From NCBI GenBank assembly GCA_048263775.1, contig JBLXDU010000005.1:248001-312000 (forward strand): a stretch of DNA of 64,000 nucleotides. Direction: 5' to 3'. Below are positions 37,110 through 45,133 of this stretch, piece after piece. The notes beneath the pieces are model-generated. The model made no database searches. It had not been told where the DNA came from and saw only the letters and a list, made by a program, of their open reading frames with translations. The DNA comes from UBA1479 sp048263775 (GTDB lineage: Bacteria > Pseudomonadota > Alphaproteobacteria > Rhodospirillales > Casp-alpha2). The position numbers were made by a program, and so were the translations under genes. The stretch's first letter is position 1. Every line of letters begins with the position of its first letter.

Positions 37110-37616
37110 ATGGAAGAAAGCCCACTGAGATATGACGTCTGGATCGAGGATGCGCTTCGCACCGTGATCCGTAATGCCCTGGCCCACGCTGCGCGCGAAG
37201 GCCTGCCCGGCGAACACCACTTTTACATCACCTTCCGCATGGAAGACCCCGGCATCGTCGTGCCGCCCTACCTGCACGCCCAGCACCCGGAAGAGATGAC
37301 CATCGTCATCCAGCACCAGTTCGACAATCTGCACGTCGATCAGGACGCGTTCGAAATCACCCTGTTCTTCAAGGGCAAGGGGGAGCGCCTGCGCGTGCCC
37401 TTCCGCGCCATCACCGCGTTCTCCGATCCGTCCGTCAACTTCGGCCTGCAGTTGAAGATGATCACGACGGACGAAGACGACGAAGAATTGGAAGACGACG
37501 GCATCTATGCGGAACAGGAAATTTCCCTGGATGCCTCTAATTCCGACGCGACCGAGGATGACGGCGACGGCAAGATGGGCGAAGTGATCGCGCTCGACAC
37601 GTTTCGCAAGAAATAG
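37110..37616 (+). CDS. sspB: ClpXP adaptor SspB, alphaproteobacterial type
   Basis: A 168-residue protein with the SspB beta core (HFYITFRMEDPGIVVPPYL, FEITLFFKGKGERLRVPFRAI), a long acidic, disordered linker (about 120-150), and the C-terminal ALDTFRKK, corresponding to the ClpX-binding tail. It binds the ssrA tag and hands tagged proteins to ClpXP. It lies about 0.8 kb from the tmRNA gene that encodes that tag, and just upstream of the fumarases on the same strand. Confidence 0.9.
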   Translation: MEESPLRYDVWIEDALRTVIRNALAHAAREGLPGEHHFYITFRMEDPGIVVPPYLHAQHPEEMTIVIQHQFDNLHVDQDAFEITLFFKGKGERLRVPFRAITAFSDPSVNFGLQLKMITTDEDDEELEDDGIYAEQEISLDASNSDATEDDGDGKMGEVIALDTFRKK

Positions 37617-37685
37617 CCCGCCGCGCATTCGGGGTCGAACCGACTTCTAAAGACGAAACCTATTCTAGCTTCGAGGACTACGACG

Positions 37686-39311
37686 ATGACCTTTGAACAT
37701 CACACGATGTTTCCCCTGGGTCCGGACCAAACCCCCTACAAGAAAATCATGGACGGCGGCGTCAGCAGCCAGGAAGTGGCCGGTCGTACGGTGCTGACCG
37801 TCGAGCCCGAGGCCATCACCGAGCTGACCAAGCAAGCCTTTCACGACATTTCCCACCTGCTGCGCCCGGCCCATCTGGCCCAGCTGCGCAAGATCCTCGA
37901 CGATCCGGAAGCCTCAGACAACGACCGCTTCGTCGCTCTCGATCTTCTGAAGAACGCCAACATCGCCGCCGGCGGCGTGCTGCCCATGTGCCAGGACACG
38001 GGCACGGCCATCGTCATGGGCAAGAAGGGGCAGAACGTGTTCACCGGCTTCGACGACGAGGCGGCGATCGCCGAAGGCGTCATGAAGACCTTCACGGAGA
38101 CCAACCTGCGCTATTCCCAGGTCACCCCCGTCGATATGTTCACCGAGAAAAACACAGGAAACAACCTGCCGGCGCAGATCGACATCTATGCCGAGCCGGG
38201 CGATGCCTACAAATTCCAGTTCATCGCCAAGGGCGGCGGCTCGGCCAACAAGACCTTCCTGTTCCAGGAAACCAAGGCGCTGCTCAATCCCACCAGTCTG
38301 ATGAACTTCATGGATGAGAAGATCCGCACCCTCGGCACCGCCGCCTGCCCGCCCTATCACCTGGCGGTCGTCATCGGCGGCACCTCGGCGGAGCTGACGC
38401 TGAAGACCGTCAAGCTGGCCTCGACCAAGTATCTGGACGAACTGCCCACCCAGGGCGGCGAATTCGGCCAGGCATTCCGCGATCTGGAATGGGAAGAAAA
38501 AATCCACGAACTGACCCGCACCATGGGCATCGGCGCCCAGTTCGGCGGCAAATACTTCTGCCACGACGTGCGCGTCATCCGCCTGCCACGCCATGGCGCC
38601 AGCTGCCCCGTCGGCATCGGCGTGTCGTGCTCCGCCGACCGTCAGGCCAAGGGCAAGATCACCAAGGACGGCGTGTTTTTGGAGGAACTGGAAGCCAATC
38701 CCGCCAAGTACCTGCCCGAGGTCACGGAAGAAGACCTGAAAAGCGAGGTCGTGGCCATCGACCTGAACCGGCCCATGGCCGAGGTCCTGAAAGAGCTTTC
38801 CAAGCATCCGGTGAAGACCCGGGTCATGCTGTCCGGCTCCCTCATCGTGGCCCGCGACATTGCGCACGCCAAGTTGAAGGAACGCCTGGACGCGGGCGAG
38901 GGCCTGCCCCAGTACTTCAAGGATCATGGCGTCTATTACGCCGGGCCGGCAAAAACGCCGGAAGGCTATGCCTCGGGCTCGTTCGGGCCGACCACCGCAG
39001 GCCGGATGGATTCCTATGTGGAGCAATTCCAGGCCGCCGGCGGGTCCATGATCATGCTGGCCAAGGGCAACCGCTCGCAGCAGGTAACCGATGCCTGCCG
39101 CAAGTACGGCGGCTTCTACCTGGGGTCCATCGGCGGGCCGGCGGCGCGCCTGGCTCAGGACTGCATCACCAAGGTCGAGGTCGTCGAATATCCCGAACTG
39201 GGTATGGAAGCGATCTGGAAGATCGAGATCAAGGACTTCCCCGCCTTCATCGTGGTCGATGACAAGGGCAACGACTTTTTCGCCGAATTCAAGCGTCCGA
39301 AGGCGGCCTGA
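37686..39311 (+). CDS. Class I (iron-sulfur) fumarate hydratase
   Basis: A 541-residue enzyme of the FumA/FumB type that interconverts fumarate and malate using an oxygen-sensitive [4Fe-4S] cluster. Cluster-ligand regions include LPMCQDTGTA (about residue 105), AACPPYHLAV and GVSCSADRQAKGK. The C-terminal beta domain begins near LSGSLIVARDIAHAK and contains FGPTTAGRMD. Full length as in fused class I enzymes. It begins 69 bp after sspB, and the class II enzyme follows after 31 bp. Confidence 0.94.
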   Translation: MTFEHHTMFPLGPDQTPYKKIMDGGVSSQEVAGRTVLTVEPEAITELTKQAFHDISHLLRPAHLAQLRKILDDPEASDNDRFVALDLLKNANIAAGGVLPMCQDTGTAIVMGKKGQNVFTGFDDEAAIAEGVMKTFTETNLRYSQVTPVDMFTEKNTGNNLPAQIDIYAEPGDAYKFQFIAKGGGSANKTFLFQETKALLNPTSLMNFMDEKIRTLGTAACPPYHLAVVIGGTSAELTLKTVKLASTKYLDELPTQGGEFGQAFRDLEWEEKIHELTRTMGIGAQFGGKYFCHDVRVIRLPRHGASCPVGIGVSCSADRQAKGKITKDGVFLEELEANPAKYLPEVTEEDLKSEVVAIDLNRPMAEVLKELSKHPVKTRVMLSGSLIVARDIAHAKLKERLDAGEGLPQYFKDHGVYYAGPAKTPEGYASGSFGPTTAGRMDSYVEQFQAAGGSMIMLAKGNRSQQVTDACRKYGGFYLGSIGGPAARLAQDCITKVEVVEYPELGMEAIWKIEIKDFPAFIVVDDKGNDFFAEFKRPKAA

Positions 39312-39342
39312 GCCGCCCGCACACCAAGGGAGGCCCGTCGCC

Positions 39343-40743
39343 ATGGACGAAAGCAAAATCCACCGCATCGAGAAAGACACCATCGGCGAGGTCCGGGTGC
39401 CCGCCGAGAAGTACTGGGGGGCACAGACCCAGCGCGCCCTGGAAAACTTCCCCATCGGCGAGGGCACCATGCCGACGGCGTTGATCCACGCCTTCGCACG
39501 GCAGAAACAGGCCGCCGCGCGGGCCAACATGAAACTGGGCAAGCTGGATACCAAGATCGGTGACGCCATTGACCAGGCCGCCGGCGAGGTCGCGTCTGGC
39601 CAATGGGACGCCCATTTCCCCCTGCCCGTGTGGCAAACCGGGTCCGGCACCCAGACCAACATGAACTTGAACGAGGTCATCGCCAACCGGGCCATCGAAA
39701 TCCTGGGCGGCACCTTGGGGTCGAAGGATCCAGTGCATCCCAACGACCACGTCAACATGTCCCAGTCGTCCAACGACAGCATGCCGACGGCCATGCACAT
39801 GGCCCTGGCGCTCGAATGCCACAACCGTCTGCTGCCGGCCCTTGAGGGCATGGAGGCCGCGCTTCTGGAGAAATCCAAGGCCTTCCACGACGTCATCAAG
39901 ATCGGCCGCACCCATCTGCAGGATGCGACGCCGCTCCGGCTCGGCTCCGAATTCGGCGCCTATGCCCACCAGACCCGCCAGAATATCGAACGCCTGCACA
40001 AATCCCTGGCGCAGATTTACGAACTGGCCCAGGGCGGCACCGCCGTGGGTTCGGGCATTAACGCGCCCAAGGGCTTCGATGCCGCCTTCTGCGCCGAGGC
40101 GGCGGAGCTGACCGGCCTGCCGTTCAAGCCCTGCCCGGACAAGTTCTATGCCCTGGCCGCCCATGACGCACTGGTCAACCTGTCGGGCAAGCTCAACACC
40201 ATCGCCGTGACCAACCACAAGATCGCCGACGATATTCGGCTGCTCGCCTCGGGACCGCGTTCCGGCCTGGCGGAACTGATCCTGCCGGCGAATGAGCCCG
40301 GATCGTCGATCATGCCGGGCAAGGTCAACCCGACCCAGGCGGAAGCCCTGACCCAGGTCGCCGCCCGCGTCATGGGCAACCATGTGACGGTGACCTTCGC
40401 GTCGAGCCACGGGCATCTGCAATTGAATGTCTACAAGCCGGTGATCGTCGCCACGCATCTGGAATCCATCCGCCTACTGTCCGACGCCATGGCCAGTTTC
40501 ACGGAACGCTGCCTGAAAGGCATCGAGCCCAACCGCGAGGTCATCACCCGCCATCTCAACAATTCGCTGATGCTGGTGACGGCGCTGAACCCGCATATCG
40601 GCTACGACAAGGCGGCCGAGATCGCCAAGAAGGCGCATAAGGACGGATCGACCCTGCGCGAAGCCGCAGAGGCCCTTGGCATCCTCACCGGCGCCGAATT
40701 CGACAAACTGGTCAATCCGAAGGATATGCTGGGGGAAGACTGA
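39343..40743 (+). CDS. fumC: Class II fumarate hydratase
   Basis: A 466-residue metal-independent fumarase of the aspartase/fumarase superfamily. It shows the signature GSSIMPGKVNPTQ near residue 318, the WQTGSGTQTNMN and SSNDSMPTAMH substrate-binding regions, and GRTHLQDATP. The start at 39343 has GGGAGG upstream. It is stable in oxygen, unlike its class I neighbour, with which it is probably co-transcribed. Confidence 0.96.
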   Translation: MDESKIHRIEKDTIGEVRVPAEKYWGAQTQRALENFPIGEGTMPTALIHAFARQKQAAARANMKLGKLDTKIGDAIDQAAGEVASGQWDAHFPLPVWQTGSGTQTNMNLNEVIANRAIEILGGTLGSKDPVHPNDHVNMSQSSNDSMPTAMHMALALECHNRLLPALEGMEAALLEKSKAFHDVIKIGRTHLQDATPLRLGSEFGAYAHQTRQNIERLHKSLAQIYELAQGGTAVGSGINAPKGFDAAFCAEAAELTGLPFKPCPDKFYALAAHDALVNLSGKLNTIAVTNHKIADDIRLLASGPRSGLAELILPANEPGSSIMPGKVNPTQAEALTQVAARVMGNHVTVTFASSHGHLQLNVYKPVIVATHLESIRLLSDAMASFTERCLKGIEPNREVITRHLNNSLMLVTALNPHIGYDKAAEIAKKAHKDGSTLREAAEALGILTGAEFDKLVNPKDMLGED

Positions 40744-40771
40744 CCTCCACCGCGGTGCCGGATAACCTGCC

Positions 40772-41146
40772 ATGACAGAACAGTTTTTCGCGGTCCCGAT
40801 CCTGCGCATCTTCGACGAGCCGAAGGCCCTGGCGTTCTACCGGGACTTCCTGGGGTTTCAGGTCGATTGGCGCCATCGCTTCGAGGACGGCACGCCGCTG
40901 TACATGCAGGTATCCCGGGGCGGCATGAAATTGCACCTGTCGGAACATCACGGCGACTGCACGCCGGGCGCGACCGTCTTCGTCGCCACGACGGGACTGG
41001 CGGATTATCATCAGACACTTGCCGGGAAAGATTATCCCTTCAACCGTCCGGGCCTGAGCCCGGCACCCTGGGGCGGTATGGTGATGGAGGTCACGGACCC
41101 CTTCGCCAACCGGTTACGCTTTTGGGAGGAGACCGAAACACAATGA
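40772..41146 (+). CDS. VOC (glyoxalase/bleomycin-resistance-like) protein
   Basis: A 124-residue protein with one glyoxalase/BRP module: PILRIFDEPKALAFYRDFLGF, then GGMKLHLSEHHGD, and VTDPFANRLRFWE at the end. This is the size and ending of the bleomycin-binding-like 'glyoxalase superfamily' group. The substrate is unknown. Its stop overlaps the start of the SDR gene (ATGA). Confidence 0.82.
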   Translation: MTEQFFAVPILRIFDEPKALAFYRDFLGFQVDWRHRFEDGTPLYMQVSRGGMKLHLSEHHGDCTPGATVFVATTGLADYHQTLAGKDYPFNRPGLSPAPWGGMVMEVTDPFANRLRFWEETETQ

Positions 41147-41883
41147 GCAGCGAAAAAACCACCATCATCACCGGCGCCAGCCGCGGCATCGGCCGGGCGG
41201 CGGCGATCCTGGCCGGCCAGGCCGGGCATGCGGTCTGCGTCAACTACGTGTCCGACAAGACGGCCGCCGACGCCGTGGTCAAGGAAATCACCGATGCCGG
41301 CGGCAAGGCGATCGCCGTCGCCGCCGACACCAGCGTCGAGGCCGACGTGATCCGCATGTTCGAGACCGTGGACAAGGAACTGGGCACCGTCACGGGCCTC
41401 GTCAGCAACGCCGGCATTCACGGGCCGCGCGGCCCGGTCAAGGCCCTGACCGCCGACGACATCCGCCGGGTCCTGGAGATCAACGTGCTGGGCCTGTTCC
41501 TTTGCGCCCAACAGGCAATCATGCGCATGTCCACGGACAACGGCGGGACAGGCGGCGCCATCGTCAATATTTCCTCCGGCGCTGCCGTGATCGGCGCGCC
41601 CGGCGGCGGCGTGCTTTACGCCGCGTCCAAGGGGGCGGTGAACAGCTTTTCCACGGGCCTGGCCCAGGAAGTGATCGGCCAGGGCATCCGCGTCAACACG
41701 GTTGCCCCCGGCCTGACGGAAACGGACATGACCCGCGATACCCTGGAAAAACGTGTGCCGGGAACCCCCATGGGCCGGGCGGGAAAACCAGAGGAAATTG
41801 CCCAGGCCATCCTGTTCCTGCTGTCGGACGCGGCCTCCTACATTGCCTGCGCCAATCTGCGCGTGTCTGGCGGTAAGCCTTGA
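41143..41883 (+). CDS. Short-chain dehydrogenase/reductase
   Basis: A 246-residue classical SDR: cofactor motif TGASRGIG at residues 9-16, SNAGIHG near 88, catalytic Ser in IVNISSGAA, and YAASKGA with catalytic Tyr and Lys near 157/161. The C-terminus resembles FabG-like glucose or 3-oxoacyl dehydrogenases, but the substrate cannot be assigned. It overlaps both neighbours by 4 bp or less, so it is in an operon with them. Confidence 0.9.
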   Translation: MSSEKTTIITGASRGIGRAAAILAGQAGHAVCVNYVSDKTAADAVVKEITDAGGKAIAVAADTSVEADVIRMFETVDKELGTVTGLVSNAGIHGPRGPVKALTADDIRRVLEINVLGLFLCAQQAIMRMSTDNGGTGGAIVNISSGAAVIGAPGGGVLYAASKGAVNSFSTGLAQEVIGQGIRVNTVAPGLTETDMTRDTLEKRVPGTPMGRAGKPEEIAQAILFLLSDAASYIACANLRVSGGKP

Positions 41884-42326
41884 AATGCGGCATCATCATC
41901 CGCGTCATGGACGCCGCCGATCTGGGCGTCGCGCGGAACCTGATGGCGCAACTGGGTTATGATATCACGGCAGACGACCTGGCGGCGCGCTTCGACACCG
42001 TGACGGGCGATGCCGACCATGCACTCCTGGTCGCCGAGCGGGGCGGCTTGCTCGTGGGCCTTGTGCACGTTTTCGCCCGCCCGGCCCTGGAAAAACCCGT
42101 GGAAGCGGTCATCCAATCCCTGGTGGTTGACGCTCGGGCGCGCGGCGCCGGGATCGGCCGTGCCCTCATGGACCGGGCCGAAGGCTGGGCGCGGGCGCGG
42201 GGCCTCGCCTCCGTCGCCCTCTACACCACGCTGACCCGGGCCGATGCGCAGGCCTTCTACGCCCGCCTGGGCTACGGGGAAGTAGCGCAATCGGCCCTGC
42301 TGCGGAAATCCCTAGGCGCGGCATGA
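41880..42326 (+). CDS. GNAT family N-acetyltransferase
   Basis: A 148-residue protein with the acetyl-CoA-binding motif RARGAGIGRALMDRAEGWARARG and the C-terminal TRADAQAFYARLGY. The TTG start at 41880 overlaps the SDR stop; an ATG nine codons later (41907) is an alternative. The substrate is unknown. Confidence 0.87.
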   Translation: MKCGIIIRVMDAADLGVARNLMAQLGYDITADDLAARFDTVTGDADHALLVAERGGLLVGLVHVFARPALEKPVEAVIQSLVVDARARGAGIGRALMDRAEGWARARGLASVALYTTLTRADAQAFYARLGYGEVAQSALLRKSLGAA

Positions 42327-42952
42327 CCAGGATCGTCTTCACCGGCCCCAAGTCCGCCTCCCTGACCGTGGCCTTGGCGCACGGTGCCGGGGCCCCCATG
42401 GACAGCCCCTATATGGAGGCCTTCGCCGAAGGCCTGGCGGCGCGCGGGCTGCGGTGCGCCCGGTTCGAATTCCCCTATATGGCGCAGCGCCGCGACGACG
42501 GGAAAAAACGCCCGCCTAACCCAGCGCGGGTATTGCTGGCGACCTGGCGCGAGGTGATCGACGAGATCGGCTGCGAAAAACTGGTGATCGGCGGCAAGTC
42601 CATGGGCGGGCGCATGGCCTCCATGGTTGCGGCCGACTTGGAATCCGAAGGTAACCCGGTGCGCGGCGTGGTCTGCCTGGGTTATCCGTTTCATCCCCCG
42701 GGCAAGCCGGAAAAACTGCGCACGGACCATCTGGAATCCCTGAAGACCAAGACCCTGATCTGCCAAGGTGCCCGCGACCCCTTCGGCACGGCCGAAGAGG
42801 TTCCCGCCTATCCCCTGTCAAAGGCCATCCAGCTTGAATGGCTGGAAGACGGCGATCACGGGTTCAAACCGCGCAAGGCGTCGGGTAGAACGGAACAGCA
42901 GAACTGGGATGCGGCCCTCGACGCCATCCAGGCGTTCTGCGCCAAACTGTAA
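42323..42952 (+). CDS. Alpha/beta hydrolase of the KANSL3/Tex30 type
   Basis: A 209-residue protein. AHGAGAPMDSPYM near the N-terminus is the oxyanion region, GGKSMGGRMAS near residue 91 holds the nucleophile serine, QGARDPFG near 151 the acid, and DGDHGFK near 179 the histidine. The family is a dienelactone-hydrolase-like group with unknown substrates. It overlaps the GNAT stop by 4 bp. Confidence 0.86.
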   Translation: MTRIVFTGPKSASLTVALAHGAGAPMDSPYMEAFAEGLAARGLRCARFEFPYMAQRRDDGKKRPPNPARVLLATWREVIDEIGCEKLVIGGKSMGGRMASMVAADLESEGNPVRGVVCLGYPFHPPGKPEKLRTDHLESLKTKTLICQGARDPFGTAEEVPAYPLSKAIQLEWLEDGDHGFKPRKASGRTEQQNWDAALDAIQAFCAKL

Positions 42953-42965
42953 AGGAATGCCGGCC

Positions 42966-43382
42966 ATGACCGTTTCCGGACTCGATCATTTCAATCTTCG
43001 CGCCCAGGACATGGACGCCATGCGCGACTTTTTCGTTGATGTCATCGGCCTGACGGTCGGCGAGCGGCCGAATTTCCCGTTTCCCGGATACTGGCTTTAC
43101 GGCACGGAGGGATCGGGCGCCATCGTGCATCTGGTTCCCGGCGACCGGGAGCGCAATTACGTCGTCGGTCACGGTGCCGGCCAAGGCAACGGCGTCCAGG
43201 ACGGCACCGGCGTGGTCGATCATCTGGCCTTCAAGGGCACGGATGCCGACGGCCTGATCGCGCGCCTGACGGCCCGCGGCATTGACCATACGGCACGCGA
43301 ACTGCCCGGTGGTGCGGCGCGGCAGATTTTCTGCGCCGGCCCCGAAGGCGTGATCATCGAGGTCGTGATCCCGACGCCCTAG
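42966..43382 (+). CDS. VOC family (glyoxalase-like) protein
   Basis: A 138-residue single-module VOC protein: LDHFNLRAQDMDAMRDFFVDV at the start, VVDHLAFKGTDADGL, and the ending CAGPEGVIIEVVI. Metal-ligand candidates are His at the N-terminus, His in VDHLAF and the final Glu. It is not clearly glyoxalase I or FosA. Its TAG shares four bases (CTAG) with the stop of the convergent gene. Confidence 0.82.
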   Translation: MTVSGLDHFNLRAQDMDAMRDFFVDVIGLTVGERPNFPFPGYWLYGTEGSGAIVHLVPGDRERNYVVGHGAGQGNGVQDGTGVVDHLAFKGTDADGLIARLTARGIDHTARELPGGAARQIFCAGPEGVIIEVVIPTP

Positions 43383-43864
43383 TCGTTTTCGGCGCACATG
43401 CCGCCTGCGGCCATGGCCTCTTCAAATCCTTTCTGGATTTCCGCCTCCGTCAGGTCGCGGGTGTGGGTCATGATGCTCCACTGATGACCGAAGGGGTCTT
43501 CGACACTGCCCATGCGGTCGCCCCAGAACATGTCCGAAACCGGCATCTTGGGCGTCGCCCCCGCGTCGACGGCGCGGGCGAAGGCGGCGTCGGCATCGCC
43601 CACATACAGCGTGATGGTACCGGTCACCCCACCCAATGCCTTCGGGTCCTTGGTGCCCCATTGGGGGCTGGCGTCCGACATCATGATATGGGCGCCGCCG
43701 ATGGTGATCTCCGCATGACCTAGGCGGTCCGTCCCCGGCAGGGGCAGGCGCATGACCTCGACCGCGCCGAAGGCCTTTTTATAGAATTCGATGGCCTGGG
43801 CCGCACCGTCGACGATGATGTAGGGCGTGACGGCGGTGTAACCGTCGGGGATCGGTTTGACCAT
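43379..43864 (-). CDS. VOC family PhnB-like protein
   Basis: A 161-residue protein starting MVKPIPDGY and containing TPYIIVDGAAQAIEFYKKAFGA, GGAHIMMSDASPQWG, and DRMGSVEDPFGHQWSI, which together match the PhnB/YdcJ-like group of glyoxalase-fold proteins. No phosphonate genes are nearby and the function is unknown. The ATG at 43864 gives the conserved N-terminus. Confidence 0.85.
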   Translation of the reverse strand: MVKPIPDGYTAVTPYIIVDGAAQAIEFYKKAFGAVEVMRLPLPGTDRLGHAEITIGGAHIMMSDASPQWGTKDPKALGGVTGTITLYVGDADAAFARAVDAGATPKMPVSDMFWGDRMGSVEDPFGHQWSIMTHTRDLTEAEIQKGFEEAMAAGGMCAEND

Positions 43865-43969
43865 GACAGTTCTTCCTTGATATAGAACAAAAAGGGAACA
43901 TAAATCATTCCCACAAGGCTTGCAAGTGACCGAAATATGACGGCCCACCTGTCGCAAGGCGGGGGCGGT

Positions 43970-44605
43970 CTATTTTCCGGGCAGCTTCGGCGCGGTATCG
44001 CGGAAGCTCTGGACCGTCGTCATGTTCGTATACCAGGCCGACAGGTTTTCCAGGCCGGACAGCAGCTTCTGCCCCTCGGGTGTCATCTTCACGTAATAGA
44101 TGGCGGGGGCCAGGAACAGGTCGGCCAGTGTCATGTCCTCACCGACCATCCACCGCTGACCGCGCAGTTCCTTGTCGACGACGGAAAGGTATTTTTCGAT
44201 CTTCGGAAAATGCGCCTGAACCTCGCTTTCGTCGGCCCGCTTGCCTTGCATGGGGGCGATCAGGCGCGGGAAGATCAGGCCCTTGAACAGATTGGGATAG
44301 CCTTCGTCCAGGTACAGGCTGATGCGCTGGAACATATCCGCCTTTTCCACGGCGTCTCGCGGCTGAAGCTGCGGGTCCGAGGCATATTCCTCGTCGATAT
44401 AGACGCAGATCGCCAGGGTTTCGTACAAATGCAGGTCGGCATCGCGGATGGCCGGCACCTTGCCGAAGGGATGCTCCTGCTTTTGCTCGTCGGAGCCGGG
44501 CATATATTCGTAGATGCGATAAGTTTCCTCCTTCTCCTCCAGGCACATGCGTACCGTTCGGGTGAAGGGGCTGATCGTGGTACCGTAGATCGTCAGATCC
44601 GACAT
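43970..44605 (-). CDS. Glutathione S-transferase family protein
   Basis: A 211-residue protein with a thioredoxin-like N-terminal domain (TIYGTTISPFTRTVRM, then GKVPAIRDADLHLYET with the cis-Pro and gamma-glutamyl site) and an all-helical C-terminal domain with VGEDMTLADLFLAP. It would conjugate glutathione to unknown electrophiles. The catalytic Ser/Tyr is probably in TISPFT. Confidence 0.88.
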   Translation of the reverse strand: MSDLTIYGTTISPFTRTVRMCLEEKEETYRIYEYMPGSDEQKQEHPFGKVPAIRDADLHLYETLAICVYIDEEYASDPQLQPRDAVEKADMFQRISLYLDEGYPNLFKGLIFPRLIAPMQGKRADESEVQAHFPKIEKYLSVVDKELRGQRWMVGEDMTLADLFLAPAIYYVKMTPEGQKLLSGLENLSAWYTNMTTVQSFRDTAPKLPGK

Positions 44606-44699
44606 TGAAGCGGCCTCCTCGGGAAATTTTTTTCGTGTTTAACGCGAAAAGAGTGCCGCGAGGCGGCCCGTACTGGCAAGGGAAAAGCACGTTACGCCG

Positions 44700-44942
44700 A
44701 TGACCAAAACCCTCTCTTCCCAATTCAGCCGCGATCCTACTCGCCTGGCCAAGCGCTCGGTCCTGGTTGCCGGTCATCACACCAGCCTGACTCTGGAAGA
44801 TCTGTTCTGGGACTCCCTCAAGGAAATTGCCGCGGCACGGGAGATATCCGTCAATGCCTTGGTCACGGAAATAGACGCCGGGCGCACGGGCAATTTATCC
44901 AGCGCTGTCCGCGTTTTTGTGCTGCAGACCCTGCGGGATTAA
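44700..44942 (+). CDS. Ribbon-helix-helix (RHH_4) domain protein
   Basis: An 80-residue protein with KRSVLVAGHHTSLTLEDLFWDSLKEIA and LSSAVRVFVLQTLRD, the arrangement of the small RHH_4 family common in alphaproteobacteria, expected to bind DNA as a dimer. The target is unknown; no toxin-like partner overlaps on the same strand, so it is not an obvious antitoxin. Its TAA shares TTAA with the stop of the convergent gene. Confidence 0.8.
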   Translation: MTKTLSSQFSRDPTRLAKRSVLVAGHHTSLTLEDLFWDSLKEIAAAREISVNALVTEIDAGRTGNLSSAVRVFVLQTLRD

Positions 44943-45133
44943 CGCCTGCGCCGGCGCAGCCAGGCGGCCACCCCGAAACAACCCAACGCCGCAAGGGCGA
45001 ACCCCGCGACCCGCATCAATCCCCGTGTCGGCATGTCGCCGTATTGCCAGGCGCCGCCGTCCCACCACAATCCGGCCGCTGCGGCCAGGGCCATAAGCGA
45101 AGTGAAGACGCCGATCCGCGCGACCCTTCTCAT
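44939..45133 (-). CDS. Small two-helix membrane protein, unknown function
   Basis: A 64-residue protein with two hydrophobic helices (about residues 7-24 and 41-58) and a strongly basic tail of arginines. Its ATG overlaps the stop of the upstream alpha/beta hydrolase gene, which argues that it is translated. No family is recognised. Confidence 0.6.
   Translation of the reverse strand: MRRVARIGVFTSLMALAAAAGLWWDGGAWQYGDMPTRGLMRVAGFALAALGCFGVAAWLRRRRR

Noticed and set aside
44700..45133. Toxin-antitoxin module made of the RHH protein and the small membrane protein
   Set aside because: The two genes are convergent, not co-transcribed, and the RHH_4 family is not a known antitoxin type.
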